22,500 nt of DNA from Chromera velia (Eukaryota; Sar; Chromeraceae). Where the stretch lies: assembly GCA_018398765.1 (NCBI GenBank), contig JAHBMJ010001042.1, positions 1 to 22,500 of the forward strand, given 5' to 3'. The notes below the pieces were generated by a model, which was not told the origin of the DNA, searched no databases, and was given only the letters and a program-made list of their open reading frames with translations. Positions 1 through 8,733 of the stretch are shown here, piece after piece; position 1 is the first letter of the stretch, and the number at the start of each line of letters is the position of its first letter. The translations under genes and the position numbers were made by a program.

Positions 1-960
1 GGGGGGGGGGGGGGGGGGGCGGAGGGCTTGAACAGGCTGGTGAGCTGACGGGGGGGGGGATCGCAGAAGCTTCAGTCCTCCCGGCCCGCTGTGTGGGAGC
101 GAGATAGAGGGAGAGAAAGAAAGAACAGAGCGGCATGGGAAAGGGGGGGAAAGAGTGTTGGTGTTTTCTTTTGAGGCTCGGGAGGGGCGGGGGATTTTGG
201 TGTGTGCTCAGCCCTTGTGCCAGTTTTGCCTTTTTTTAGCTTGTCGTTGTTTTTCTTTCTCCCTGTTTGTGGCTTTTGTACAAGTAGGCGACCATGTTAA
301 ACCTCCTTTGTGCATCCTCTTTGCTTTTCTCTTCTTTTTGGTGCCTTTCCCTCATTTTTTCTTCTCTGTTTCTCTCTCTGTTTTTTTCTGCTGGTCTCTC
401 CACTTCTCTTTTTGGTCGATCTTGCTTCCTTCCCTTTTTCTTCTTTTCTTTCCTTCTTTCTTTCTCTGTTTCTTCCTTTCTTCCTTCCTTTCTTCCTTTC
501 TTGATTGCTTCCTTCGTTTTTTTGTTTCTTCTTTTTTCCTGTCTGTCTGCCTTTTTGCCAGGCTTTGTTTACTTTTCTTTTTGTTTGAAAAAGGAAAAGA
601 AACAAAAAACAAAAAAGAAAGTCATACAGTCTGTCTATCTGTCCGTGCGGTTGTTTTTCTTTCCTGATTGATCCCTCGATGAGATCGATCTGATCCGTTT
701 TTGTCTACGTGTCGCGAATAAGATCTCTTCATGAGTACTTTAAATTCCTTTCTTCTTCCATTCCTGATTCTGTGTTGTGTGATTGCCTGATTTTCTAGCT
801 GATTTTGTGGAATTTCGACTGTCTCCTCGTTCTGTCTTTTTTACTGCGATGCGTTCTTTGACCCACAGATCTGAGTCATCTGGCGATTGGTTTATGCTGG
901 TGCACTCAGGCTTGCAGCTGCTTAGAAAACCAATTCAGTTCCAAACTCTAGTCCAAACCA
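1..960. other. Non-coding, poly-G then T/CT-rich stretch
   Basis: The window opens with a run of 19 G. From about 220 to 560 the + strand is strongly T/CT-rich, with TTCC and TTTC runs around 430-540, followed by A-rich DNA near 585-625. Open frames here encode only Phe/Ser/Leu or Lys/Arg/Glu low-complexity strings, and they are open because of composition. I see no splice-flanked coding block, RNA gene or recognisable protein. Confidence 0.6.
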
Positions 961-1216
961 AATAAAACCGAATCTACATGCGTACCATGCAATGCCTAGA
1001 GTAATGCACTGGCAAAACCTAAGTTTAAACCTTTCAACTCTGGTAAAAACTGCATACAGTGATAGTGATTCTATAATCATTGGCAAAAAATAAAAAATGC
1101 TATTAGTAAGCGATCTGTATTATCATGCAGACTGCATGAGGTTATCTTTTTGTTTTTCCTAGGCGTCGGCTAAAGAGAAAAAAAAAAAGATCGTCCAAAA
1201 CCCTTTACTTTTTTTC

Positions 1217-1234
1217 TTAGGATTAGGATTAGGA
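1217..1234 (+). repeat. Three telomere-like TTAGGA units
   Basis: Three perfect head-to-tail TTAGGA units follow a T-rich run. The unit is a permutation of a telomere-like G-rich hexamer, but three units alone do not show telomeric origin. Confidence 0.5.
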
Positions 1235-1863
1235 TTTATGTCCGGAGGATTGGCCTCCCGCCCCAATGCCGAATGTCCGACGTGCAGCTCCTATTCAGAT
1301 CTGTCCTTCCTCCAAACCGGCTAGCGTGGATCTTCTTGGACAGATCTCAACTTTAGTGTCTGCATCTGTGTAGTCTGCTCTACATACAGGATGAGAGCCT
1401 GTTCTAAGACGTACCTACCAGTCGGACCTCCTGATCAGAGTCTTTTAGTAGCGAGCTCAATCAAGCCAGCCTTTTGTGTATTGATCTGTATTGTAATGCA
1501 TGCAAGCTTTGTATTCAATGCGTCTCTCTGTATTATAATATGTATGCGCGACGGAGATCTGGTTGGGGACATCTTTCCGGTTCTGTATTAATTCAGCCAT
1601 GCAGTTCGCTCGGCGTGCACGCAGAAGATGAGTCCTGCCTAACTCGGCTTCTCTGGCACACCAAATACACATAACGTACTGTAATACACGCTCGCTCTGC
1701 TCACGTGTTTCCTTCTGCTTACAACTGTGATGTACTCTTAAAGACTTCCTATATTTCTCTCTCTCTGCATACGGGACAATTCATAACAGCTCCTAAGGAA
1801 AGCGCCTACTAGTAGATGTATCAGACCTTTTTATTTTCTTCTTCAGCTTCTTCAGTCAAAGAG

Positions 1864-1928
1864 CTGTTGTTCAGGTGTTGCACAACTGTTATTCATGTGT
1901 TGCATAACTGTTGTTAAGTGTTGTTTAG
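1864..1928 (+). repeat. 22-bp imperfect tandem repeat, about three copies
   Basis: Units start at 1864, 1886 and 1908. Each begins CTGTTRTT and carries GTGTTG in the middle. The copies differ at a few positions and the third is slightly shortened. No coding content is evident. Confidence 0.65.
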
Positions 1929-2489
1929 GGTAAAAAAGTAAAAAACACAGAAAAAAAAAAAATCTCCTCTGACCGCTTACTTTTTTTCTTTTTTTTTTTC
2001 TTTAGCCAACGCTTAGAGTTTTTTAAGGTTAACAATACTTAACATTTTTGCAATTGACCGATGAACCTAGAAATAAATAAAATTGTAAACCGTTGTTTAA
2101 TTGACCTAGTAACAGCTATAGTTTAACTTCTAGAATGACTAAAAAAAAAAAAAAAAAGGGTTTTTGGAGAATTTTTCTCTTTAAATTAGTGATTTACTAG
2201 TGATTTAATTGGTGCCCTAAACGTTGATGATAGTCGGATAACGGAGAGCTACTAGTAGTAATAATGATGATGATGATGATGATGATAATATGGCTACACA
2301 CAGAAAAACGGTTCAAAAACCATAAACAGACGAACACATTAACAGGCACAGGCTGTTATAAAAACGTACAAACAGATACATACGCTGTATATTATAAACT
2401 GTATAGTAATTAATTATAAAATGACGATGCACACCTCAGGCTAGATACACTCACATACATACATACATAACATACACATTAATATACAT

Positions 2490-2490
<1 letters not shown>

Positions 2491-2526
<36 letters not shown>

Positions 2527-2580
2527 ATACAATCACACACACACACACACACACACATACACATACAATCACATACACAC

Positions 2581-2654
<74 letters not shown>

Positions 2655-2669
2655 AGAGAGAGAGAGAGC
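2491..2669 (+). repeat. Compound CA / GA / poly-G / GA microsatellite
   Basis: About 120 bp of interrupted CA repeats are followed by a short GA repeat, an uninterrupted run of 30 G at 2624-2653, then more GA. The G run could form quadruplexes and is a likely sequencing and assembly weak point. Purine-rich GA/GGA sequence continues to about 2900. Confidence 0.9.
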
Positions 2670-2906
2670 TAGGTGGTACTACCGTGGTAGTGGGTGGTGA
2701 AACACGGACAAAGAAAGAGGGGAAGAGAGAGAGCTGGAGAAAGAGGCTAGGAGCGGAGAGAGGAAGGGAGGGAGGCAGGGAGTCCCAGAGAGAGGGGGCG
2801 TGGAGAAAAACATGGACAAAAAGAGAGGTGAAAAAAGAGAGGGAATATGTGAGGGAAGGGAGCAACAGAGAGGGAGTGAGAGAGAGAGAGCGACGGGGGG
2901 GAAGAT

Positions 2907-3359
2907 CTAGGGGAAGATGGAGATCTTCATTGATTGGGAGACAAAAACATAACGGCCGAGTAACTCAAACGTAGAGGAAGCAGTGTACGCGCAGAATGAC
3001 CATGTATCTACACTTGCACATACCCCGAAAATCCCCCCACACATATTCCGTTGCTCAATCAAGGATGCCAAATGTGCTATTGGTAATGGGCCTGAGTCAG
3101 ATGGAATCAACGAGCACACAGAGCCCCCAAAATGCTTTTGTCTGTTGGACGAACAAGAAGCAGAAAAAGCCCTCACACGATTGCAAACGACTTGAATTGC
3201 AATAAGTGTAGGATCACACTTAACATGCACTAACTGCACGACACCCACGCAGTACGTTCCTGAGAGACTGTCGCCAGCCGACGTAAAAATGATTCCAGCA
3301 AGAAAAAGCAGAACGAAACGGGAGACGACTACCAGTGTGAAAAGAAGTGAGATGCGCAT
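2907..3359 (-). CDS. Candidate small secreted Cys-rich protein (weak)
   Basis: From an ATG at 3359 this frame encodes 150 residues. The N-terminus is strongly hydrophobic and signal-peptide-like (MRISLLFTLVVVSRFVLLFL, then AGIIFTSAG), and it is followed by about ten cysteines (for example TYC, VKC, VVC, SVC, MC, VC, FC). The frame stays open another 53 codons upstream, in low-complexity Arg/Thr-rich sequence unlikely to be coding. I recognise no family. The + strand of the same interval also has an open frame starting at a GTG at 2983, so strand assignment is uncertain. If real, it lies on the same strand as, and downstream of, the unresolved gene at 3691-4987. It may be a chance frame. Confidence 0.22.
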   Translation of the reverse strand: MRISLLFTLVVVSRFVLLFLAGIIFTSAGDSLSGTYCVGVVQLVHVKCDPTLIAIQVVCNRVRAFSASCSSNRQKHFGGSVCSLIPSDSGPLPIAHLASLIEQRNMCGGIFGVCASVDTWSFCAYTASSTFELLGRYVFVSQSMKISIFP

Positions 3360-3690
3360 AGCTCTAACGGATGAACTACCAGTTCTCGCTCTCGCCCCCT
3401 TCTCCCCTTCTCGCTGCGTAGTGTGTGCGGGCGTGCACGATTCTGTCTGTGCTCGTACAGGTGCGTGCGTGCGCACTGTGGGTGAATGATTCAGTAAGTA
3501 GATGAGTGAGTGAATCAATGTGAAGCCACACCATAAGCTAGTGTGCTTAATATTCTTGCAGTGCGTGTTGTTGTATATCCTTTCACCCCGCGTTCATTGT
3601 CTACACCCCCCCAGCTTCTTGCGTGCCCCCACCCCCACACCTTTGCAGCACTCTCAAGCGGTCCATTTCTCGAGAGAAGAAGGCAGCCTG

Positions 3691-4167
3691 TTAAGATCGT
3701 CGCGGGGCGGGTCCAGCTGCCATCTGAGTCTCAAGATTCCACGAGGCCGCATCGCAGCAGGAGGGATCCGCCTCGACTGTTATGACCAGCGTTGCGTGAG
3801 TGAAGTCTGCCTTCCACCGGGAGCGTGCCTCTGCCGTGAGGTCAACCGTCAGATTTGCGTTCCCTTCGACATTTGCGATTGAAGTGGCCGAATTCAAGAT
3901 GTTCACACTTCCGGAAGCATGCGTATCCCATTCGTGTTTCGTTTTCACCCTCCTAAGCATCTCGATGGCGTTTGGAGAGCCAGCAGCAACCAGGCTGACG
4001 GTAGCTTTCGCATTTTTGAGTCTCCAAGTTGTGTTTGGTTTCTTTTGCCATTTGTAGATGCAAGTGTCTTCAAACGTCTGCCCGACCGCTATGTCGAAAG
4101 TTTTCTGTTGCACCCCATCTGAAAAAAGACCTGGACCGTTCGTCACGAAGGACCGTTCTGGCAGACC
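3691..4167 (-). CDS. Terminal exon of unrecognised minus-strand gene
   Basis: This is a 158-residue coding block ending in TAA at 3691. It has balanced, protein-like composition, alternating hydrophobic stretches (FDIAVGQTF, ATVSLVAAG, ANLTVDL, ATLVITVEA) suggesting beta strands, two N-glycosylation-type sites (NTT, NLT) and a CC pair near the end. The frame stays open to 4356 but contains no ATG there (a TTG at 4266 is not a credible start), so it must be a downstream exon. A pyrimidine-rich stretch on the minus strand (about 4240-4190) leads to AG sites. The phase-0 CAG ending at 4168 matches the phase-0 donor of the exon at 4389; a second phase-0 AG would start the exon at 4248. Function unknown. 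Confidence 0.45.
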   Translation of the reverse strand, partial: GLPERSFVTNGPGLFSDGVQQKTFDIAVGQTFEDTCIYKWQKKPNTTWRLKNAKATVSLVAAGSPNAIEMLRRVKTKHEWDTHASGSVNILNSATSIANVEGNANLTVDLTAEARSRWKADFTHATLVITVEADPSCCDAASWNLETQMAAGPAPRRS

Positions 4168-4388
4168 CTGCCTGAATGTGGAATCTGCATTTGCATCGCA
4201 GAGACAGAGATGGCAAAGGAATGAGACAACCAAGCCCGCACTCAGCGGCTCAAAGCAGCCATACAAAAAAAAAATGAAGGAAAGACGTCCAGCCTTTGAA
4301 TGCCTGGGGCTGCACAGTCGAAGAACAAGTTCAGTCGGGAAGAAATGCAGAAAGCATCACCCAGAGCATCACAAATGCTTGAACTGAC

Positions 4389-4613
4389 CTTCTGGTACTT
4401 GAGTGTCCGGGTTTGCGTCCGGAGTGGGTTTGCAGCTGTCGTTCCCCATGCTCTTCGGACTGGGATATATATATCGATCGCAAGTGCTCGGATGACGTTG
4501 AAAGCAGAGCACGCAAGGTGGGTTGAGAAATCTATGACTGTGACATGCGGCAGCTCCTCAAAACCAACGTGCACTTTTTGGAGACGTGAGTTTGATGAAC
4601 ACTTACTGAACAC
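4389..4613 (-). CDS. Probable internal exon of unrecognised minus-strand gene
   Basis: This minus-strand frame looks coding (VHVGFEELPHVTVIDFSTHL, then later DIYIPVRRAWG). It ends at a good donor, AAG followed by GTCAGT, with the last exon base at 4389 and phase 0. The upstream limit is uncertain: a CAG acceptor sits just inside 4613, and an in-frame stop lies about 17 bases further upstream. Phase 0 fits a join to the exon ending at 3691. No family recognised; transcript data would be needed to fix the edges. Confidence 0.35.
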
Positions 4614-4744
4614 TTCAAGATTTTGTCAAAGAGCCAAAGGCAGACACAGAGACAGGCGATTGAACCGTAATTTGAACGGTTACTTCAAGTTGAAGCGTCC
4701 ATGGACGTTCATGTATAGCAAACCCTTCACTCGGCAGTCTCCTT

Positions 4745-4853
4745 CGTCGATTGCCGTCTCCATGATTCTCCATGAATGCACGTCTCCATGCGGCGTCTCC
4801 TACATGCATGCAGCGTCTCCATGCGTCTCGCCGTCTCCATGCGTCTCCGTAGT
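4745..4853 (+). repeat. Degenerate CGTCTCCATG repeat
   Basis: The decamer CGTCTCCATG and close variants recur about seven times with short spacers. On the minus strand it reads as repeated RRMET, which explains an open frame there. It probably lies within an intron of the minus-strand gene. Confidence 0.65.
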
Positions 4854-4886
4854 GTAACTGATGAATGCTGGTGATCATTGGTGATC

Positions 4887-4987
4887 TTGCACGAGAATGC
4901 ACCCACAAAAGCAGAATATGGAGACAGTTGATTTGTTACTAGCTTGACGTGTTTCTCGTCAGAATCGTCTTTTCTCTCAGCTGACAT
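4887..4987 (-). CDS. Possible first exon of unrecognised minus-strand gene
   Basis: An ATG at 4987 opens a hydrophilic frame (MSAERKDDSDEKHVKLVTNQ, then SPYSAFVGAFSC). Upstream of the ATG the frame also reads LSKLESQ-like coiled-coil sequence before an in-frame stop. The donor is unresolved: the frame runs into the degenerate GGAGACGCAT repeat at 4745-4853, which is unlikely to be coding. If real, the gene is divergent from the + gene starting at 5094, only about 106 bp away. The end coordinate given here is approximate. Confidence 0.28.
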
Positions 4988-5093
4988 CTGTGACTCAAGC
5001 TTGGAGAGGGTCTGCACCTGACGAAGTCCGTCCTCTCAATCTAGCTCTGAGGCCTTCGTTCGCGTTTTTCCAGCTTTTCAAAGAGGTTTCCAA

Positions 5094-5769
5094 ATGGCTT
5101 CCTGTGGGGAGACAGTTCCTACCCAAGAGTTGAATGAGAAGCTTCTCAACTTCTCAGCAATTGCTCACGACCTGACCCCGAAGGTATGGATCTGTTTTAC
5201 TCTGGGGGGAGAAAGAGGGTGGAACACCTACCATGGCACGCTGGTGCTCGAGGTTGGACACGAGAAGTGGAAGCTTCACCTGATTACCGCTGGTGTCCAA
5301 TTGCGGCTCTTGTACGATGAAGAGTTTGATTCTCTGCTCAGATGTCACGTAGTAGAGAGACTGAGAGAGGGAATCAGAACCGCGGAAGTGGTGGAATGGG
5401 CCGAGGAGAGGTCCGGGAGGAGCTACAATTTTTTCTCAAACAACTGTATGGTCTTTTTGCAATCTTTTATGAGGCAGTTCGGGAGTGCTGAAATACGGGA
5501 TCGGATACCAAGCGGCCCACTTGCTTCGCTGAAAAATGTCTTTTTGTCGACTGTGGGCAAGTCGACAGTTTCTGGAGGTTGGCTTGCCTGGCAGGCTCAA
5601 GCACTTTTTGACCAGAGCAAGCAGAAGAGGGCGCGGTACGACCGACAAATACCAACGGAAGGAGTGGGGATCCTGTGGCTTGGGTCACCTTATAGGCCAC
5701 GGGTCAGCTTGCCGTGCCTGCACATATGTGATGATCAGGGAAGACGAACTCGGGTCCTCGGCGCAAGAG
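5094..5769 (+). CDS. Exon 1: N-terminal papain-fold-like domain
   Basis: The exon encodes residues 1-225 plus one base and ends at GTAATA (phase 1). It holds candidate catalytic His47 (TYHGTLVLEV) and Cys118 (FFSNNCMVF). Residues 176-195 (KQKRARYDRQIPTEGVGILW) closely resemble residues 371-389 encoded near the end of exon 2, so exons 1 and 2 share a related C-terminal module. The 335-nt intron that follows has no large microsatellite and ends in a pyrimidine-rich CTGCAG. Confidence 0.65.
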
Positions 5770-7972
5770 GTAATATTTCATCATTTATGCTGCAAGACAA
5801 GCGGTGCAGGTGGAGAAATTGAGATGAGAAGTACCCATGAGAGCAAATTATGACCCATTTCCTCTCTACCCAAAGCAACTTTCATTGTGTGCTCACTATC
5901 TCGGCTGAGTTTCCCTAGCTTCTTTTGCTCCTGCCTCCAGAAATCCGACGGCCCGCGTTTGTCGGAGTCACCGTGGTGACAGAGAAGAGCTCAGATCTTG
6001 CTCCGGCTTCTTTCGATTTGTTATCCTTTCGTTGCTACCTTTTTGCCCCAGTCTAGCCGATGTATACTCATTTGACTCGCTGCTTGCTTGCCCTTCTGCT
6101 GCAGATATGTATATATGTCCTGTCTACTGGCACGTGGAGTGGAAGAAGCAGAAGAAACCTGAGGAGGGTTTTGCCCTCAAGATCTACACCGTGGGGTATA
6201 AAGCTAGGTCTAAGGGTAGCTGGGTGCCCGAAGAGGAAAAGGGGCTTTTTGAGGATTGGTATTTATCCATTTCGGGGGGTGAAGAGAGCGCGGATGGGCC
6301 TGCTTACGCTGATTTGGTCCTCAAGCAAAAGTACCGCGATGCGACAATTTGGGAAGCAGTCTCTGAGGGGGGGTACCATGTGGGGCTCCGGGTGAAGGTG
6401 GTGGCGGGATTTCAGGGGTGGTACATGCAGCACTTCAGAGACGGTAGGCTAGCTATCGGAAACTCTGAAGCTTTGAAGAAAAACATTGAATCTCTTGGAC
6501 AGGCAGAATGGGTAGACGGGAGGGCAATGCGATACGAAAAGCAGTTGCAAGCACGGTATGCTCGACCGACACCCAACAGCGTAGGACCTTTGTGGAGTAC
6601 CAGATGTCTGGGCTTTAGTGAGCATAAGATGATCACCACGTCGGATCTGAGAGTTTCTGATTCACACGACCTTGAAGTTTCGAGGATCGGACTTGGCAGC
6701 ACAGGTATGGTCTTGAGATTCCGAAGGGTTGTGGGTAGGGAGGGTGAGGGGGCAGTCGATTGGGAAAAACCTCATATCAGCGCACTTAAGCGTTAAACTT
6801 TGCTGCAAAAAGACTCTTCTCTTCTTTGTCAAGATGCGAGAGTGTGGACCTTGACTGTGTGTGACGGCTTTATGACTTTCCTTTTTTCGCTCCAGCTGAA
6901 AACCTTTGTGACGGCCACTTGGGTTGCGATCGTGCTGCATCTTTGCCGTGCTTCCGTTTTTATCTTGGTGATTTGTTGACTTCGTCTGGCTTCTCAAACT
7001 GGAATCACACTCTTCGCTTGCAGTTCTGCCCAAAGGCGATCCTCGAATTGTCGACTGGCACGTGGAATGGAAGGAGGAGGGGAAACCTGAGGAAGGTTTT
7101 GCCCTCACGATCTACATAGTGAGACAGGGGTATCAACCTGAAGAAAGGCCCAGATCTTTCGAGGATTGGTACCTATCCATTTCACAGGTGGGGCTCCACA
7201 GTGAATTGGTCATCCAGCCAAGATTCCGGGATGCGACAATTTGGGAAGTAGTTTTTGAGAATAACTATCACATGTGGTTCCGGGTAAAAGGGAATGCATG
7301 GTTTGAGCCGTTGTATCTGCGTGCCGGGGCTGGGCTGAAGAGAGGGATTTGTATCAGTTGAAGTCTCGATACCATTTTGATCTGCCCTCCCGATCTCGAG
7401 GGGTGCGGCCTCTGCAGCTGCTGCCTGTCGCTGCAAAAGAGGCAGTGCGGGCCGGGTGTGATAATCTCTGACTTCCACAGCTCAAACAGGATGCTGTTAC
7501 GTACCCGGAGAAGGAGGACGGATCTCCTGCATGGCAGATCAAGGAGTGGGATGGGGGGTGTCTTGCCTCTGCAGTATGGAAAGCGGCATCTGAGTGGGAT
7601 GCGTATCATGAGCAAATTCAGCTGAAGGGAAGTGGGGGGAACATAAAGGGCTGGTATTTACATTTCGAGGGCTCCCAGTCGGGGAGACTCGAGCAAAGGA
7701 GAAACCTCATCCATTGAGGACTCCCTTTTTTGTTGGGGAGTGGGGGAAGAGGGCATCCTGGGACTCAGGATGATTCACGGAGGGTTCGTCCTCCTCCGGT
7801 CTCCGCGCAGCGGGTATGAGAGTGTGTGACACTGTGTGTGCCGTGACGTTTCAGTGAGGCAGCCACACGGAAGTTTGAAGATCTGGACGATCAAAGGGTG
7901 GTGATTATATATAATGCTGATGGCATTACTGGCAAAAAGTACTTTGAGCTTCGATCGTTAGAGATATCATAG
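5094..7972 (+). CDS. Papain-fold-like (PPPDE/LRAT-type?) protein with exon-duplicated repeats
   Basis: The best phase-consistent model has five exons: 5094-5769, 6105-6704, 7024-7283, 7481-7677 and 7855-7972. It gives 616 residues, with GT-AG at every junction. A simpler three-exon reading stops at TGA 7359-7361 (537 residues). ATG 5094 has an A at -3 and G at +4. The N-terminal exon carries YHG (His47) and later YNFFSNNCMVF (Cys118). A His-before-Cys order with N-N-C is typical of circularly permuted papain-like folds such as PPPDE and LRAT proteins, so a thiol hydrolase or acyltransferase role is inferred, not shown. From about residue 226 the protein has repeats containing WHVEWK, PEEGFAL, EDWYLSIS and RDATIWE. 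Repeated WYL/WYM and IWE motifs are loosely reminiscent of beta-trefoil-type carbohydrate- or actin-binding domains; this is speculation. No recognised family. Confidence 0.55.
6105..6704 (+). CDS. Exon 2: repeat unit 1
   Basis: This 600-nt exon has phase 1 at both ends. It begins after TTCTGCTGCAG and ends before GTATGG. It encodes about residues 226-425: WHVEWKKQKKPEEGFALKIY, EDWYLSIS (275-282), YRDATIWEAVSE (302-313), GFQGWYM (327-333), and a tail with KQLQARYARPTPNSVGPLW (371-389). An open frame continues past the donor to TAA at 6794-6796, so intron retention would add 30 residues and a stop. Confidence 0.65.
7024..7361 (+). CDS. Exon 3: repeat unit 2 (3' edge uncertain)
   Basis: The exon begins in phase 1 after CGCTTGCAG and encodes VDWHVEWKEEGKPEEGFAL, EDWYLSIS and RDATIWEVV. 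These are very close to exon 2 at both protein and DNA level, implying a fairly recent exon duplication. Similarity to unit 1 continues through FRVKGNAWFEPLYL, then the frame leaves the pattern and stops at TGA 7359-7361. Either the exon ends at a phase-0 GTAAAA donor at 7284, or a frameshift near 7310-7322 has truncated it. Confidence 0.6.
7481..7677 (+). CDS. Exon 4: partial repeat unit 3
   Basis: After CTTCCACAG the frame encodes LKQDAVTYPEKEDGSPAWQI, then a unit-like stretch (SAVWKAASE, YHEQIQLKG, IKGWYLHFEGS) that aligns with IWEAVSE..YHVGLRVK..GFQGWYM of unit 1. A phase-2 donor, CA followed by GTCGGG at 7678, joins in frame to 7855. Reading through instead gives TGA at 7716-7718. Upstream, 7322-7468 in the same frame also resembles the tail of unit 1 (LKSRYHFDLP, GVRPL) but is cut by a TGA at 7469. 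Confidence 0.45.
7855..7972 (+). CDS. Exon 5: probable C-terminal exon
   Basis: After GACGTTTCAG the phase-2 frame reads EAATRKFEDLDDQRVVIIYN, then ADGITGKKYFELRS, and stops at TAG 7970-7972. The composition is protein-like and the phase matches the donor at 7678. AATAAA motifs follow at 8022-8027 and 8055-8060, which would suit a 3' end if this organism uses that signal. Confidence 0.42.
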
Positions 7973-8574
7973 GCTGAAATATATTGATATCCTTGTAGAT
8001 CTAAGTCACTATGTGTAATATAATAAATGTATCAACTTATAAACTTATTTTTATAATAAAGCCAAACCGTAAACTGTCCGTAGACTTTGAAACTTTTTAT
8101 TAGAAGTTGGGTTAGTTGTCTGCTCAGTTTGACAAACACGTTTCAGCACTAAAGTTTAAGTGGCTAAACGAAGCCGCTGGTGGTAACTAGCCTTTTTATG
8201 CTTCTAAACTTTATACTAAGTTTATAGATCAGTGCTAAGATCACACGTACCTAAAGATTAGAATGAGATCCGGGTCTATTAATATCAATATACAGATAAA
8301 AATTTCTAACAAATCTTGTAAACTTATCTAATATAAAATTTAGAATCATAACTTGTTTAAAGGCCGAGACGCTACCGAGTACGCTCATCCCAACTTATTG
8401 GCTGAATTAACTTAAGATTTACTAGAAGATTCAGCTAAAGATTCAGTTTCAATGAGTGACAATGACTTCGAGATCCCACTGCTAGTCCCACTGACATCAT
8501 GCATTGAATAAATCAAAGACCATCAATCTCAGTTTCTCCATCTCATCTTAATTGGATGGCCGGACAAGATAAGA
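7973..8574. other. AT-rich convergent intergenic region
   Basis: About 600 bp lie between the 3' ends of the + gene and SNU13 (-). It is visibly AT-rich with frequent stops in all frames and no gene-like block. It probably holds both 3' UTRs, and it resembles the AT-rich DNA at 960-1130 and 1930-2480 in composition. Confidence 0.5.
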
Positions 8575-8733
8575 TTAGATGAGGATCTGCTCGACAGCGT
8601 CCTTCATGGCGGTTATTTGCGGCTTCAGCATCGACCCCTCCTTCGACGTAATTGAGCACGCAATCACCGGGCGTGAGACTCCACACGCTCGTCCCAAGGC
8701 CACTTTCGACTTCACAAAGACGTAGGGAACGTT
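8575..8733 (-). CDS. SNU13: SNU13 exon 3
   Basis: Residues 77-128 ([20 protein letters not shown] ...), starting after TATGCAG and ending in TAA at 8577-8575. Carries the L7Ae signature around [13 protein letters not shown]. Confidence 0.95.
   Translation of the reverse strand, partial: NVPYVFVKSKVALGRACGVSRPVIACSITSKEGSMLKPQITAMKDAVEQILI

Larger units (their letters stand above)
961..2480. other. AT-rich non-coding stretch with small repeats
   Basis: No protein-like frame is visible. AT-rich sections lie at about 960-1130 and 1930-2480, with A runs near 1170-1190, 1950-1965 and 2140-2157. Small repeats are three TTAGGA units at 1217-1234, a 22-bp imperfect repeat at 1864-1928 and a GAT array near 2263-2287. 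The base composition differs visibly from the more GC-rich, microsatellite-laden DNA around the genes, so this could be old transposon-derived or intergenic DNA. I cannot identify an element. Confidence 0.5.

Noticed and set aside
155-671. Long + strand frames rich in Phe/Ser/Leu
   Set aside because: Produced by the T/CT-rich tract; no start context, domain or splice structure.
1217-1234. Interstitial telomere
   Set aside because: Only three hexamer units; the species' telomere motif is unknown to me.
3520-3882. Plus-strand frame with hydrophobic leader and Cys-rich end
   Set aside because: Its first codon is GTG and it has no internal ATG; it overlaps the better-supported minus-strand exon at 3691-4167.
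3691-4266. Single-exon secreted protein with signal peptide
   Set aside because: The apparent start at 4266 is TTG and the open frame to 4356 has no ATG; the hydrophobic stretch is better read as an intron's pyrimidine-rich 3' end.
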